Positions 16,289 through 24,661 of a DNA stretch of 64,000 nucleotides are shown here, piece after piece (position 1 is the stretch's first letter; each line of letters opens with the position of its first letter). The position numbers and the translations under genes are program-made. The notes beneath the pieces are model-generated. The model worked only from the letters and a program-made list of their open reading frames with translations. It was not told the origin of the DNA and made no database searches. This DNA comes from Geodermatophilus sabuli (GTDB taxonomy: Bacteria; Actinomycetota; Actinomycetes; Mycobacteriales; Geodermatophilaceae), in assembly GCF_900215145.1 (NCBI RefSeq), contig NZ_OBDO01000001.1:496001-560000 (forward strand), in the 5' to 3' direction.

Positions 16289-17233
16289 GTGCTGAGATTC
16301 CTGCTGCTACGGGTGTTGACCACCATTCCGGTCCTGGTGCTGGTGACCTTCGTGGTGTTCGGCCTGGTACTGCTCATCCCGGGCGACCCGGCGGTCACGA
16401 TCGCCGGCCCGGACGCCACGGTGGAGCAGGTCGCGGCCATCCGCGAACGGCTCGGCCTGGACCGGCCGTTGCTGGTCCAGTACTGGGACTGGGTCACCAG
16501 TGCCATGGCCGGTGACCTGGGCACCTCCCTGTACACCAGCCGGGCGGTGGCCACCTCGATCGGTGACGCCCTGCCCGTCTCGATGGCGCTCGCCGGCGCG
16601 GCGCTGCTCATCTCCCTGGTGATCGCGGTGCCGATGGCGATCGTCTCCGCGCTGCGCCGCGGCACCTGGGTCGACCGGGTCGCCACGCTGGGGTCCTCCC
16701 TCGGCATCGCGTTGCCGTCGTTCTGGCTGGGACTGGTCTTCGTGCTCATCTTCAGCCTCACCCTGGGCTGGCTCCCGGCGACCGGGTACGTCCCGTTCGC
16801 GCAGGACCCGGTGGCGTGGCTGACCCATCTCGTCCTGCCCGCGCTGACCCTCGGCATCGCCGGCGCCGCGGAGAGCACGCGGCAGCTGCGCGGCTCGATC
16901 ATCGGCGTCCTGCAGCAGGACTACGTGCGCACCGCCCGGGCCAAGGGCCTGCGCGGCCGGATGGTCGTGGGCAAGCACGTGATGAAGAACGCGAGCGTCC
17001 CGCTGGTCACCGTCCTCGGCCTGCAGATCACCGCACTGCTCGGCGGGGCGGTCCTGGTCGAGCAGGTCTTCGGCGTCCCCGGCCTCGGTCAGGTCGCCAT
17101 CGCGGCGGTGACCACCCGCGACATCCCGGTCATCCAGGGCATCGTGCTGATCGCCGTCCTGGTGGCCGTGGTCTGCAACCTGCTCGTCGACCTCGTGTAC
17201 GGCTACCTCAACCCGAAGGTGCGGCCTCGATGA
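16289..17233 (+). CDS. ABC transporter permease, DppB/OppB-type
   Basis: 314 residues from GTG 16289, where the first membrane helix starts (LRFLLLRVLTTIPVLVLVTF); the frame upstream lacks support. It has six membrane helices, with the EAA-loop sequence RTARAKGLRGRMVVGKHVMKNA and the C-terminal VYGYLNPKVR ending typical of DppB. It forms the inner-membrane channel with the next gene for import of peptides or other medium-sized solutes. ATGA overlap with the second permease. It is the first gene of a transporter-dehydrogenase operon. In this island the substrate may be a carbon source rather than a peptide (inference). Confidence 0.92.
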   Translation: MLRFLLLRVLTTIPVLVLVTFVVFGLVLLIPGDPAVTIAGPDATVEQVAAIRERLGLDRPLLVQYWDWVTSAMAGDLGTSLYTSRAVATSIGDALPVSMALAGAALLISLVIAVPMAIVSALRRGTWVDRVATLGSSLGIALPSFWLGLVFVLIFSLTLGWLPATGYVPFAQDPVAWLTHLVLPALTLGIAGAAESTRQLRGSIIGVLQQDYVRTARAKGLRGRMVVGKHVMKNASVPLVTVLGLQITALLGGAVLVEQVFGVPGLGQVAIAAVTTRDIPVIQGIVLIAVLVAVVCNLLVDLVYGYLNPKVRPR

Positions 17234-18222
17234 CCCAGTCCCAGACCGACCCGACGACCCAGACCGGCCCGACGACCTCCGAGCTGTCCGTGGCCCCCGG
17301 CGCCCCGGCCGCCGCCGGCCTCCCCGCCGGCACCGACGTGGCTGCGGTCTCCCACCCACCGGTCCGCCACCGCGGCGGCGCCTGGTCCAACTTCCGACGG
17401 CGGGTGGCCAAGAACACCGGCGCGGTCATCGCGCTCGGCGTCCTGGGCGTGCTCGTGCTCATCGCCGTCGTCGCCCCGTGGATCACCCCCGCGGACCCCA
17501 ACCAGCAGGACCTGCGCAGCGTGCTGCTGCCGCCCTTCAGCGACGGCTACCCGCTGGGCAGCGACCAGCTGGGCCGCGACATCCTGAGCCGGCTGATCAT
17601 GGGCACGCGGGTGTCGCTGCTGGCGATCGTGCTGGCCCTGGCCGTCGCCATGGTGATCGGCGTCCCCGCCGGGTTCCTCTCCGGCTTCCTCGGTGGCCGC
17701 TTCGACATGATCGTCATGCGCCTCAACGACGCCGCGATGAGCTTCCCGCCGCTGCTGCTGGCGATCGCGCTGGTCGGGGTGCTCGGCCCCAGCCTGCGCA
17801 ACGCCATGATCGCCGTCGGCATCCTGCTGGCCCCCCGGTTCCTCCGGCTGGTCCGCGGGGTGGTCATCGGGCTGAAGGAGGAGACCTTCGTCGAGGCCTC
17901 CCGCAGCATCGGGACCCGCACCCGGACGATCATCGTGCGGCACATCCTGCCCAACACGCTGTCGCCGCTGACCGTGGCGATCGCGGTGACGGCCGGCTAC
18001 GCGATGCTCTCCGAGGCCGGTCTGAGCTTCCTCGGCCTCGGTGTCCAGCCCCCCGACGCCAGCTGGGGCTCGATGATCCGCGAGGGCTTCCTCTACTTCG
18101 GCCGCGCCCCCTGGCTCGGCATCTTCCCGGGCGTGCTCATCGCCCTGACGGTCTTCACGTTCGTGACCCTCGGCGACGGCCTCCGCGACGCCCTGGGCCG
18201 TGAAGAGCGCACCGAGTCCTGA
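17230..18222 (+). CDS. ABC transporter permease, DppC/OppC-type
   Basis: 330 residues starting at ATG 17230, which overlaps the preceding stop. A polar 50-residue N-terminus is followed by the OppC N-domain (FRRRVAKNTGAVIALG) and by the PLGSDQLGRDILSRLIMGTRVSL motif that marks DppC proteins. Five further helices and the EAA loop (EASRSIGTRTRTIIVRHILPN) follow. It pairs with the upstream permease. The 28-base gap to the ATPase gene holds its ribosome site. Confidence 0.92.
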   Translation: MTQSQTDPTTQTGPTTSELSVAPGAPAAAGLPAGTDVAAVSHPPVRHRGGAWSNFRRRVAKNTGAVIALGVLGVLVLIAVVAPWITPADPNQQDLRSVLLPPFSDGYPLGSDQLGRDILSRLIMGTRVSLLAIVLALAVAMVIGVPAGFLSGFLGGRFDMIVMRLNDAAMSFPPLLLAIALVGVLGPSLRNAMIAVGILLAPRFLRLVRGVVIGLKEETFVEASRSIGTRTRTIIVRHILPNTLSPLTVAIAVTAGYAMLSEAGLSFLGLGVQPPDASWGSMIREGFLYFGRAPWLGIFPGVLIALTVFTFVTLGDGLRDALGREERTES

Positions 18223-18250
18223 TCACCGGAGCACAGGAAGGACTGGGCAC

Positions 18251-19276
18251 ATGACCCGAACACTGCCGGTGGCCAGGACCGCGGCCACCACGACGCTCGA
18301 GGTGGAGGACCTCGTGGTCGAGGTCCTCACCGAGGACGGCTGGGCCACGGTCGTCGACGGCGTCTCCTTCAGCCTCGGCAGGGGCGAGACGCTCGGCATC
18401 GTGGGGGAGTCCGGCTCGGGCAAGAGCGTCACCTGCCTGTCGATCGCCGGCCTGATGCCCCCGCGTCAGACCCGCGTCCGCGCCGGCACGCTGCGGCTGC
18501 TGGGCCAGGACCTCACCGCGCTGGACCAGCGCCAGATGTCCGACATCCGGGGCCCGAAGATCGCGATGATCTTCCAGGAGCCGATGAGCAGCCTGAACCC
18601 GGCGTTCACCGTCGGCGACCAGATCGCCGAGGTCCTGCGCCGGCACGAGGGGCTGTCGCGGAAGGAGTCCAAGGCCCGGGCGATCGAGCTGCTGGACCGG
18701 GTGGGGGTGCCCAACCCGGCGCGGCGGTTCGGCCAGTACCCGTTCGAGTTCTCCGGCGGGATGCGCCAGCGGGTCATGATCGCCATCGCGCTGGCGTGCA
18801 CCCCGGACATCATCATCGCCGACGAGCCCACCACGGCCCTCGACGTGACCGTGCAGGCGCAGATCCTCGAGCTGCTGCGGGAGATCCAGCGCGAGCACGG
18901 GATGTCGGTCATCTTCATCACCCACGACCTCGGGGTGGTCGCCGACGTCTGCGACCGGGTGCTGGTCATGTACGCCGGGCAGATCGTCGAGGGCGCGCCG
19001 CTGGACGAGCTCTTCGAGGACCCGCAGCACCCGTACATGGAGGGCCTGCTCGCGGCGATGCCCCGCATGGACCAGCGCACCGACGCGCTGGTCAGCATCC
19101 CCGGGCACCCGCCGCAGGTGGGCGCGTTCCCGGCGGGCTGCCGCTTCCACCCGCGGTGCGCGTACGTGCGGCCGCAGTGCACCGACGGGGCCGCGCCGCC
19201 GCTGGAACAGGCCGGCCCCACGCACACGACCCGGTGCCTCCGGCACCTCGAGCTGACCCTGCGGGGGACGACGTGA
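18251..19276 (+). CDS. ABC transporter ATP-binding protein, DppD/OppD-type
   Basis: 341 residues from ATG 18251, with AGGAAGGA at 18234-18241. Walker A GESGSGKS (52-59), the Q-loop in FQEPMSSLNP, signature FSGGMRQR, Walker B IIIADEPTTALD and the switch His in FITHDLGVV are all intact. The C-terminal oligopeptide-transporter extension with clustered cysteines (CRFHPRCAY) is present. Its stop overlaps the GTG of the second ATPase, which fits a heterodimeric OppD/OppF-type motor. Confidence 0.93.
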   Translation: MTRTLPVARTAATTTLEVEDLVVEVLTEDGWATVVDGVSFSLGRGETLGIVGESGSGKSVTCLSIAGLMPPRQTRVRAGTLRLLGQDLTALDQRQMSDIRGPKIAMIFQEPMSSLNPAFTVGDQIAEVLRRHEGLSRKESKARAIELLDRVGVPNPARRFGQYPFEFSGGMRQRVMIAIALACTPDIIIADEPTTALDVTVQAQILELLREIQREHGMSVIFITHDLGVVADVCDRVLVMYAGQIVEGAPLDELFEDPQHPYMEGLLAAMPRMDQRTDALVSIPGHPPQVGAFPAGCRFHPRCAYVRPQCTDGAAPPLEQAGPTHTTRCLRHLELTLRGTT

Positions 19277-20394
19277 CGGAGCTGTTGAGGACGAGCGGGG
19301 ACACCACCGTGCCGGACACGGTGGGCCACGAGCGCAGGGGAGGCGCGGACGTGACCGGGGTCGAGCCGCTGTTGGACGTCAAGGACCTGCAGGTCACCTT
19401 CTCGCCGCGGAGGAAGATGTTCCGCGAGCGGGTGGAGCTGCGGGCCGTGGACGGCGTGAGCTTCCAGTTGTTCCCGGGAGAGACGGTGGGCCTGGTCGGC
19501 GAGTCCGGCTGCGGCAAGTCGACCACGGCGCGCGGGCTCATGCGCCTGGTGGAACCCAGCGGTGGCTCGGTGACGCTGGGCGGGCAGGAGCTGCTGGGCC
19601 TGCCGGCGGGCAAGATGCGCAAGGCGCGCAAGGACATCCAGATGGTGTTCCAGGACCCGTACTCGTCCCTGGACCCGTCCATGCTGGTACTCGACTCGAT
19701 CGCCGAGCCGATCGACGTGCACCTGGACCTGGACCGGGCGCAGACGGTGGAGCGGGTCGGGGAGCTGCTGCAGCGGGTGGGCCTGCCGCCGGAGTACATG
19801 TACCGCTACCCGCACGAGTTCTCCGGCGGGCAGCGGCAGCGCATCACCATCGCCCGGGCCATCGCCGCGGACCCCAGGATCCTCGTCCTCGACGAGGCGG
19901 TCAGCGCCCTGGACGTCTCCACCCAGAACCAGGTCATCGGCCTGCTCGAGGACCTGTCCCGGGACGCCGACCTGACCTACCTGTTCATCGCCCACGACCT
20001 GTCGGTGGTGCGCCACATCTCCGACCGGGTCGCGGTCATGTACCTGGGGCAGATCGTCGAGCACGGCGACGTGGACCGGGTCTTCGACGCCCCGGCGCAC
20101 CCGTACACCGAGGCGCTGCTGTCGGCGGTCCCGCTGCCCTCGCCGAAGCTGCAGCGCAGCCGGGAGCGGATCGTGCTCGCCGGCGACCCTCCGGACCCCT
20201 CCCGGGTGCCGCCGGGCTGCCGCTTCCACACCCGGTGCAAGTACGTGATGGACGTCTGCCGGACCGTCGTCCCGCTGCCCACGCCGACCGTGGGCTCCGG
20301 CGAGGTCGCCTGTCACCTGCACACCAGCGGTCCGCAGCTGGCCGGGCGGTCGGTGCGGGAGCTCGCCACGCCGCACGCCGTGGTCGCGGGCTGA
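19273..20394 (+). CDS. ABC transporter ATP-binding protein, DppF/OppF-type
   Basis: 373 residues if started at GTG 19273 in the GTGA overlap. A second start at GTG 19351 has a stronger ribosome site (AGGGGAGG, 19336-19343) and fits the family length better, since homology begins at PLLDVKDLQVTF; either or both may be used. Walker A GESGCGKS, signature FSGGQRQR, Walker B ILVLDEAVSALD and H-loop IAHDLSVV are intact, with the Cys-rich oligopeptide C-domain. It completes the transporter, whose binding proteins lie downstream at 22584 and 24662. Confidence 0.9.
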   Translation: MTELLRTSGDTTVPDTVGHERRGGADVTGVEPLLDVKDLQVTFSPRRKMFRERVELRAVDGVSFQLFPGETVGLVGESGCGKSTTARGLMRLVEPSGGSVTLGGQELLGLPAGKMRKARKDIQMVFQDPYSSLDPSMLVLDSIAEPIDVHLDLDRAQTVERVGELLQRVGLPPEYMYRYPHEFSGGQRQRITIARAIAADPRILVLDEAVSALDVSTQNQVIGLLEDLSRDADLTYLFIAHDLSVVRHISDRVAVMYLGQIVEHGDVDRVFDAPAHPYTEALLSAVPLPSPKLQRSRERIVLAGDPPDPSRVPPGCRFHTRCKYVMDVCRTVVPLPTPTVGSGEVACHLHTSGPQLAGRSVRELATPHAVVAG

Positions 20395-20406
20395 GAGGGG
20401 GCGGAC

Positions 20407-21447
20407 ATGCGATCAGCTCGCTGGAAGGGCATCCGCACGATCTCCCTCGACGAGGTCGACGACCCCCGCCCCGGCCCCGCCGACGTCGTCCTCGATGTGC
20501 AGGCCTGCGGGATCTGCGGGTCCGACGTGCACGCCTACGCCGAGGGCGCGTGGATCACCGAGGGCGCCCCGATGGGCCACGAGTTCGCCGGGACGGCGAG
20601 CGAGGTCGGCGCCGAGGTGGCCGGCATAGCGGTCGGCGACCGGGTGGCGGTCATCCCGATGGGGCCGTGCGGGACGTGCCCGCAGTGCTCCGTCGGGCAC
20701 GTCAACCTCTGCGCCGACCTGAGCAACAGCGCCCGGGGTGGGCTCAGCGACCGGGTATTGGTGCCACGGGCGGCGCTCGGCCGGCAGCTGTACCGGATGC
20801 CGGACTCCCTCGCCTTCGAGGAGGGGGCGTTCCTGGAGCCGCTGTCGGTGGCCACCCGGGCGATCCGCTCGGCCGCGCCGGACCTGCAGGGGCCGATCCT
20901 CGTCACGGGGTTGGGCTCGATCGGCCAGTGCGTCCTGCGGGTGCTGCAGGCGTACGGCGCAACCGACGTCCTGGGGGTGGACGTCTCGCCGCCCCGGCTG
21001 GCCGTCGCCGCCGCCACGGGTGCCGCGGTGCTCGACGCCCGCTCCGAGGACCTGCGCCAGCACGTCCTCGACCGCTGGGGGACCACGGTCTCCCCGTACC
21101 AGCGCGGCGGCAACGTCGGCACCGTGTTCGAGTGCTCGGGCGCGCTCTCGGTGCTCGACGTGCTCCCCGAGCTCACCGCCCCGGCCGGCACCATCTCGAT
21201 CGCCGGCCTGACCAGCGAGACGCCGCGGTTGGACCTCAACACGGTCGCCCAGAAGGAGCTGCGGCTGCTGGGCAGTTTCGCCTACACCCCGCCGGACTCG
21301 GCCGAGGCCTTCCGGCTGCTCGCCGAGGGCGAGGTGCAGGTGGCGCCGCTGGTGTCCCACCGGGTGCCGCTGAGCCGGGTGGACGAGGCCTTCGAGGCCC
21401 AGCACGCCGTGGACGGCTCGGTCAAGGTCGTCGTCGTCGCCGGCTGA
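20407..21447 (+). CDS. zinc-dependent alcohol dehydrogenase (MDR family)
   Basis: 346 residues. The catalytic zinc ligands are recognisable in CGICGSD and GHEFAG, the structural zinc site has all four cysteines (CGTCPQCSVGHVNLC), and the Rossmann motif is GLGSIGQ. It resembles threonine/sorbitol/2,3-butanediol-type dehydrogenases that oxidise secondary alcohols with NAD(P)+. It starts 12 bases after the transporter ATPase with GAGAGGGGG upstream, so it belongs to the same operon. In this setting it may make the ketone used by the LLM enzymes (inference). Confidence 0.87.
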   Translation: MRSARWKGIRTISLDEVDDPRPGPADVVLDVQACGICGSDVHAYAEGAWITEGAPMGHEFAGTASEVGAEVAGIAVGDRVAVIPMGPCGTCPQCSVGHVNLCADLSNSARGGLSDRVLVPRAALGRQLYRMPDSLAFEEGAFLEPLSVATRAIRSAAPDLQGPILVTGLGSIGQCVLRVLQAYGATDVLGVDVSPPRLAVAAATGAAVLDARSEDLRQHVLDRWGTTVSPYQRGGNVGTVFECSGALSVLDVLPELTAPAGTISIAGLTSETPRLDLNTVAQKELRLLGSFAYTPPDSAEAFRLLAEGEVQVAPLVSHRVPLSRVDEAFEAQHAVDGSVKVVVVAG

Positions 21448-21466
21448 GCACACCACGCCGCACCAC

Positions 21467-21491
21467 CGGTCGCCGGACCCTCCGGTGACCG
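21467..21491 (+). terminator. 11-bp hairpin after the alcohol dehydrogenase gene
   Basis: CGGTCGCCGGA (21467-21477) pairs with TCCGGTGACCG (21481-21491) through one G-T wobble over a three-base loop. It lies 20 bases past the stop and may attenuate read-through into the SDR gene. Confidence 0.4.
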
Positions 21492-21564
21492 CGCACCCGC
21501 ACGCCCGGCACGGGACCCCGTGCCTGGGCGGCGGCCACACCCGCACCACGGGAGAGGAGTCCAG

Positions 21565-22362
21565 ATGGGCACAGCACTGGCAGGCAAGGTCGCGGTCATC
21601 ACCGGCGGGGCCAGCGGCATCGGGCAGGCCACCGCCGAGCGGTTCGCCGAGGAGGGCGCCGACGTCGTCGTCGGCGACATCGGCCCGGCGGACGACACCC
21701 TCCGCCTGGTGGAGAAGGCCGGCCGGCGGGCGCTGTACGTGCGCACCGACACCACGGTGGAGGCCGACTGCGACGGCCTGGTCGCCGCCGCGGTCGCCGA
21801 GTTCGGCCGGGTCGACGTCGGCGTCGCGTCGGCGGGCATCGCGACCGCCGCCGGTCCCAGCAACGTGCAGACCCGAGCGGCGGGCAAGGACGCCACGCAC
21901 GTGGTGAACCTCGACGTCGCGGCGTTCCAGCGGGTCCTGGACGTCAACGTCACCGGCCTGATGATGACCGGCCGGGCGCTGGCCCGGCAGATGCTGGCCC
22001 AGGGCACCGGCGGCTCGATCGTCAACATCGCCTCCAGCGCGGCGAAGATCCCGCTCGCCGGCGCCTCGCCCTACTGCGTGTCCAAGGCCGGCGCGTGGAT
22101 GCTCACCAAGGTCATGGCGCTGGAACTGGCGACCACCGGCATCCGGGTGAACGCCGTCGGCCCGGGCTACACCGCCACGCCGATGATCGGCGGCATCGAG
22201 CAGAACCAGGCCGCCTACGACCTGGCCATGAGCATCACCCCGATGAACCGGCTGGGCACCCCCGCGGAGATCGCGTCGGCCTGCCTGTTCCTGGCGTCGT
22301 CGGAGTCCTCCTTCGTGACCGGCCAGATGCTGCACCCCGCCGGGGGGCAGTTCACCGGCTGA
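21565..22362 (+). CDS. short-chain dehydrogenase/reductase (SDR)
   Basis: 265 residues from ATG 21565, with GGAGAGGAG at 21551-21559. Classical SDR: cofactor loop TGGASGIG, catalytic Ser in NIASSA, Tyr-x3-Lys in YCVSKAG, and the C-terminal FVTGQMLHPAGGQFTG. An acid (VVGDIG) after strand 2 favours NAD. It has an unusual 10-residue insertion (QTRAAGKDATHVV) before the NVTG helix. It probably oxidises a secondary alcohol to a ketone. A collapsed copy of this gene is found at 24461-24631, showing that the SDR-binding-protein unit was duplicated. Confidence 0.9.
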   Translation: MGTALAGKVAVITGGASGIGQATAERFAEEGADVVVGDIGPADDTLRLVEKAGRRALYVRTDTTVEADCDGLVAAAVAEFGRVDVGVASAGIATAAGPSNVQTRAAGKDATHVVNLDVAAFQRVLDVNVTGLMMTGRALARQMLAQGTGGSIVNIASSAAKIPLAGASPYCVSKAGAWMLTKVMALELATTGIRVNAVGPGYTATPMIGGIEQNQAAYDLAMSITPMNRLGTPAEIASACLFLASSESSFVTGQMLHPAGGQFTG

Positions 22363-22388
22363 CCGACCGCACCAGCACGCACCCGGAA

Positions 22389-22423
22389 GCGCCGGGCGGG
22401 AGCCGAGGGCTCCCGCCCGGCGC
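22389..22423 (+). terminator. 16-bp perfect hairpin after the SDR gene
   Basis: GCGCCGGGCGGGAGCC (22389-22404) and its exact complement (22408-22423) flank the loop GAG. It lies 26 bases past the stop, with no T-tract. It probably ends the transporter-ADH-SDR operon. Confidence 0.75.
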
Positions 22424-22458
22424 GTCGTCGTCCGGCCTGGTCGGCGCCGCGTCGGGCC

Positions 22459-22510
22459 ATGTGACGCGCACCACGTCGCGGCCCCCCGGGGTGGTCTCCC
22501 TCCCGTTGTC
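22459..22510 (+). promoter_or_regulatory. conserved element upstream of solute-binding protein 1
   Basis: Bases 22460-22510 align without gaps to 24333-24383 with 38 of 51 identical by hand count. The match includes TGTGACG at one end and TCCCGTTGTC at the other. Both elements end 74-78 bases before the first start codon of their unit. TGTGACG also resembles the inverted CGTCACAC repeats before the ABC operon. It is likely a retained promoter/operator of the duplicated unit. Confidence 0.45.
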
Positions 22511-22583
22511 GCGGTCGCCCCGGGCCGACAGGTTCCTTGCCAACGAACCGGCTGCGGCCCGACTTTCTCTCTTGGAGGCTCAC

Positions 22584-24158
22584 GTGCGCGGTACGACGAC
22601 GTCCGCCCGCAGGACAGCACGACCACGCCGATGGTGGCTCGGGCTCCTGTCGGGGCTGGTCCTGGTGGTGTCCGCCTGCGGGGGTGGCGCGACGGCGGGG
22701 ACCTCGGCGCAGGGGGAGATCGACCCGGAGGGGACGTTCCGCTACGTGTTCGTGCAGAACCCCTCGACGTTCGACCCGCACCGGTCGGCGAACCCGTGGG
22801 ACATGGTCTTCTTCCGGCTGGTCTACGACCAGCTGATCATGCTGGACGAGAACGACGAGCTGGCGCCGCAGCTGGCCACCTCGTGGGAGTTCGTCGACGA
22901 CGAGACGGCGCTGGTGCTGGAGCTGCGCGACGACGTCACCTTCATCGACGGGACGCCCTTCGACGCCGAGGCGGTGAAGGCGAACCTGGAGCGGGCCAAG
23001 ACGCTGGAGACCAGCGCGCTCAAGGGCCAGCTGGCCCGGATCGAGTCGGTGGAGCCGACGGGGGAGTTCACCGTGCGGATCAACCTGAACGGCCCCGGCG
23101 GCGACCTGCCGGCGCTGTTCTCCTCGACCGCCGGCAGCATGATCAGCCCGGCGGCGTTCGACAACGCCGACCTGGACCAGAACCCGGTCGGCTCCGGAAT
23201 GGCGACGCTGGTGGAGTACGTGCCGGGTCAGCTGACCCGCTACGACCGCAACGAGGAGTACTGGGACCCCGACGCCGCGAAGGCCGCGCACTACGAGATC
23301 CTGGTGCAGACCTCGGCGACCACCCGGTTCAACATGCTGCAGACCGGCCAGGCCGAGCTGACCTACCTCGACCCCTCGCAGGCCGAGCAGGCGGAGGCCG
23401 CGGGGTTGAACTCCGCGCCGTCGAAGAGCATGTCGATCATGTCGATGTACATGAACACCGGGAAGGCCCCGTTCGACGACATCCGGGTGCGCCAGGCGGT
23501 GCAGCACGCGGTGGACCGGCAGGTCATCGTCGACGGGGTGTTCTTCGGCCTGGGTGAGCCGGTGGCGCAGTACATGCCGCCGGACCACTGGGCGTACAAC
23601 CCCGACGTCACCCCCGAGGGCGAGTACGGCTACGACCCGGAGCGGGCCCGGGAGCTGCTGGCCGAGGCCGGCTACCCCGACGGCGTGGACTTCGAGTTCC
23701 TGGTGCCGAGCCTGGACGACCACCGCGCGGTGGCCGAGGCGCTGGTGCCGATGCTCGCCGAGGTGGGCCTGCGCGCGACCACCCGGGTCATCGAGTCCCC
23801 GACGACGCCGGTGACCTTCTACAGCCGGCAGGAGGGCAACGCGTTCCCGGGCATGGGGGCGCCGTTCGCCGACCCGACGATCCCCTACCAGGGGAGCCTG
23901 CCCGGCCAGTTCGCCAACCCGTGGAACACCACCACCGACGAGTTCCAGCAGGCGTGGACGGACTCCCTCAGCGGCGCCACGCGGGAGGACCGGGTCGAGG
24001 CGCTCCACCGGATGGTCGAGGCGGAGAAGGGCGTCCGGAAGAGTTTCCCGCTGCACGCGCACTTCCCGCCCAGCGCCTGGACCGACCGCGCCGTGTTCCC
24101 CGAGGGCTACCAGCCGGCCTACGCGCCGACCTTCCGCGGGGTGGGCGTGACCGCCTGA
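22584..24158 (+). CDS. ABC transporter solute-binding lipoprotein 1 (SBP family 5)
   Basis: 524 residues from GTG 22584, with GGAGG at 22574-22578. An Arg-rich n-region and hydrophobic helix end in the lipobox VVSAC (about residues 29-33), so it is secreted and lipid-anchored. The mature part is a DppA/OppA-type protein: the STFDPHRS start, the domain with LAPQLATSWEF, and PFDDIRVRQAVQHAVDRQ. It delivers the substrate to the permeases encoded at 16289-20394, which lack an adjacent binding protein. It is roughly 85 percent identical by eye to the copy at 24662-26239. Flanked by terminators on both sides, so probably transcribed alone. Confidence 0.92.
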   Translation: MRGTTTSARRTARPRRWWLGLLSGLVLVVSACGGGATAGTSAQGEIDPEGTFRYVFVQNPSTFDPHRSANPWDMVFFRLVYDQLIMLDENDELAPQLATSWEFVDDETALVLELRDDVTFIDGTPFDAEAVKANLERAKTLETSALKGQLARIESVEPTGEFTVRINLNGPGGDLPALFSSTAGSMISPAAFDNADLDQNPVGSGMATLVEYVPGQLTRYDRNEEYWDPDAAKAAHYEILVQTSATTRFNMLQTGQAELTYLDPSQAEQAEAAGLNSAPSKSMSIMSMYMNTGKAPFDDIRVRQAVQHAVDRQVIVDGVFFGLGEPVAQYMPPDHWAYNPDVTPEGEYGYDPERARELLAEAGYPDGVDFEFLVPSLDDHRAVAEALVPMLAEVGLRATTRVIESPTTPVTFYSRQEGNAFPGMGAPFADPTIPYQGSLPGQFANPWNTTTDEFQQAWTDSLSGATREDRVEALHRMVEAEKGVRKSFPLHAHFPPSAWTDRAVFPEGYQPAYAPTFRGVGVTA

Positions 24159-24210
24159 CGCGGGTGGAGGCGGGCTCCAGCGGGCCCGCGTCCACCTGAC
24201 GGTCGCACCG

Positions 24211-24246
24211 GACGGCCGGGCGGGGAGCACTCCTCGCCCGGCCGTC
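24211..24246 (+). terminator. 17-bp near-perfect hairpin after solute-binding protein 1
   Basis: Bases 24211-24227 pair with 24230-24246 with a single G-T wobble. The stem is long and GC-rich, 52 bases past the stop. The rest of the 24159-24460 gap holds the conserved upstream element at 24332-24383 and no gene. Confidence 0.7.
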
Positions 24247-24331
24247 GTCGTGCCTGCTCCCGGCAGGACGAGTGCGCTGCTCAAGCCCCCGGAACGGCTC
24301 TCGCGGACCGCTGCGGACCCGGTCGCCGGCA

Positions 24332-24383
24332 GTGTGACGTGGACCATGAAACGGCCTCCGAAGGTGGTCATCGTCCCGTTGTC
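24332..24383 (+). promoter_or_regulatory. conserved element upstream of the SDR remnant / solute-binding protein 2
   Basis: Second copy of the element at 22459-22510, in ungapped register. It contains GTGTGACG (24332-24339) and CCCGTTGTC. It precedes the vestigial SDR mini-gene, which is followed by solute-binding protein 2, and probably drives both. Confidence 0.45.
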
Positions 24384-24460
24384 CGGGCCCTCCGCAGCCA
24401 GCAGATTCAGGGGCACGGAAGCGAGGCGGTCGACGGTGACCGGGGCGCGAGGAGGACGGC

Positions 24461-24631
24461 ATGGGGCACGCATTGCAGGACCGTGTCGCGGTCATCACCG
24501 GTGGCGCGAGCGGCATCGGCACGGCCACCGACGTCCGGTCCGCCGCGGCCTGCCTCGTCCTCGCCAGTGACGCGTCCTCGTCCGTCACCGGCCAGATCCT
24601 GCACCCGGCCGGCGGCCAGTTCACCGACTGA
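24461..24631 (+). pseudogene. internally deleted SDR, 56-codon in-frame remnant
   Basis: ATG 24461 has GGAGGACGGC in front and the frame closes with TGA at 24629-24631. Residues 1-23 match the SDR start, including VAVITGGASGIG. Residues 28-56 match the SDR end (ACLVLASDAS to TGQILHPAGGQFTD). Everything between, about 210 residues with the Ser-Tyr-Lys site, is gone. Its closest relative is the SDR at 21565-22362, which stands in the same place before solute-binding protein 1. This is a deletion derivative in a tandem duplication. Start signal and frame are kept, so a 56-residue peptide is still likely made; it cannot be a dehydrogenase. Confidence 0.85.
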
Positions 24632-24661
24632 CCGTCCCGGTCACCCCTCTGGAGGTTCGCA

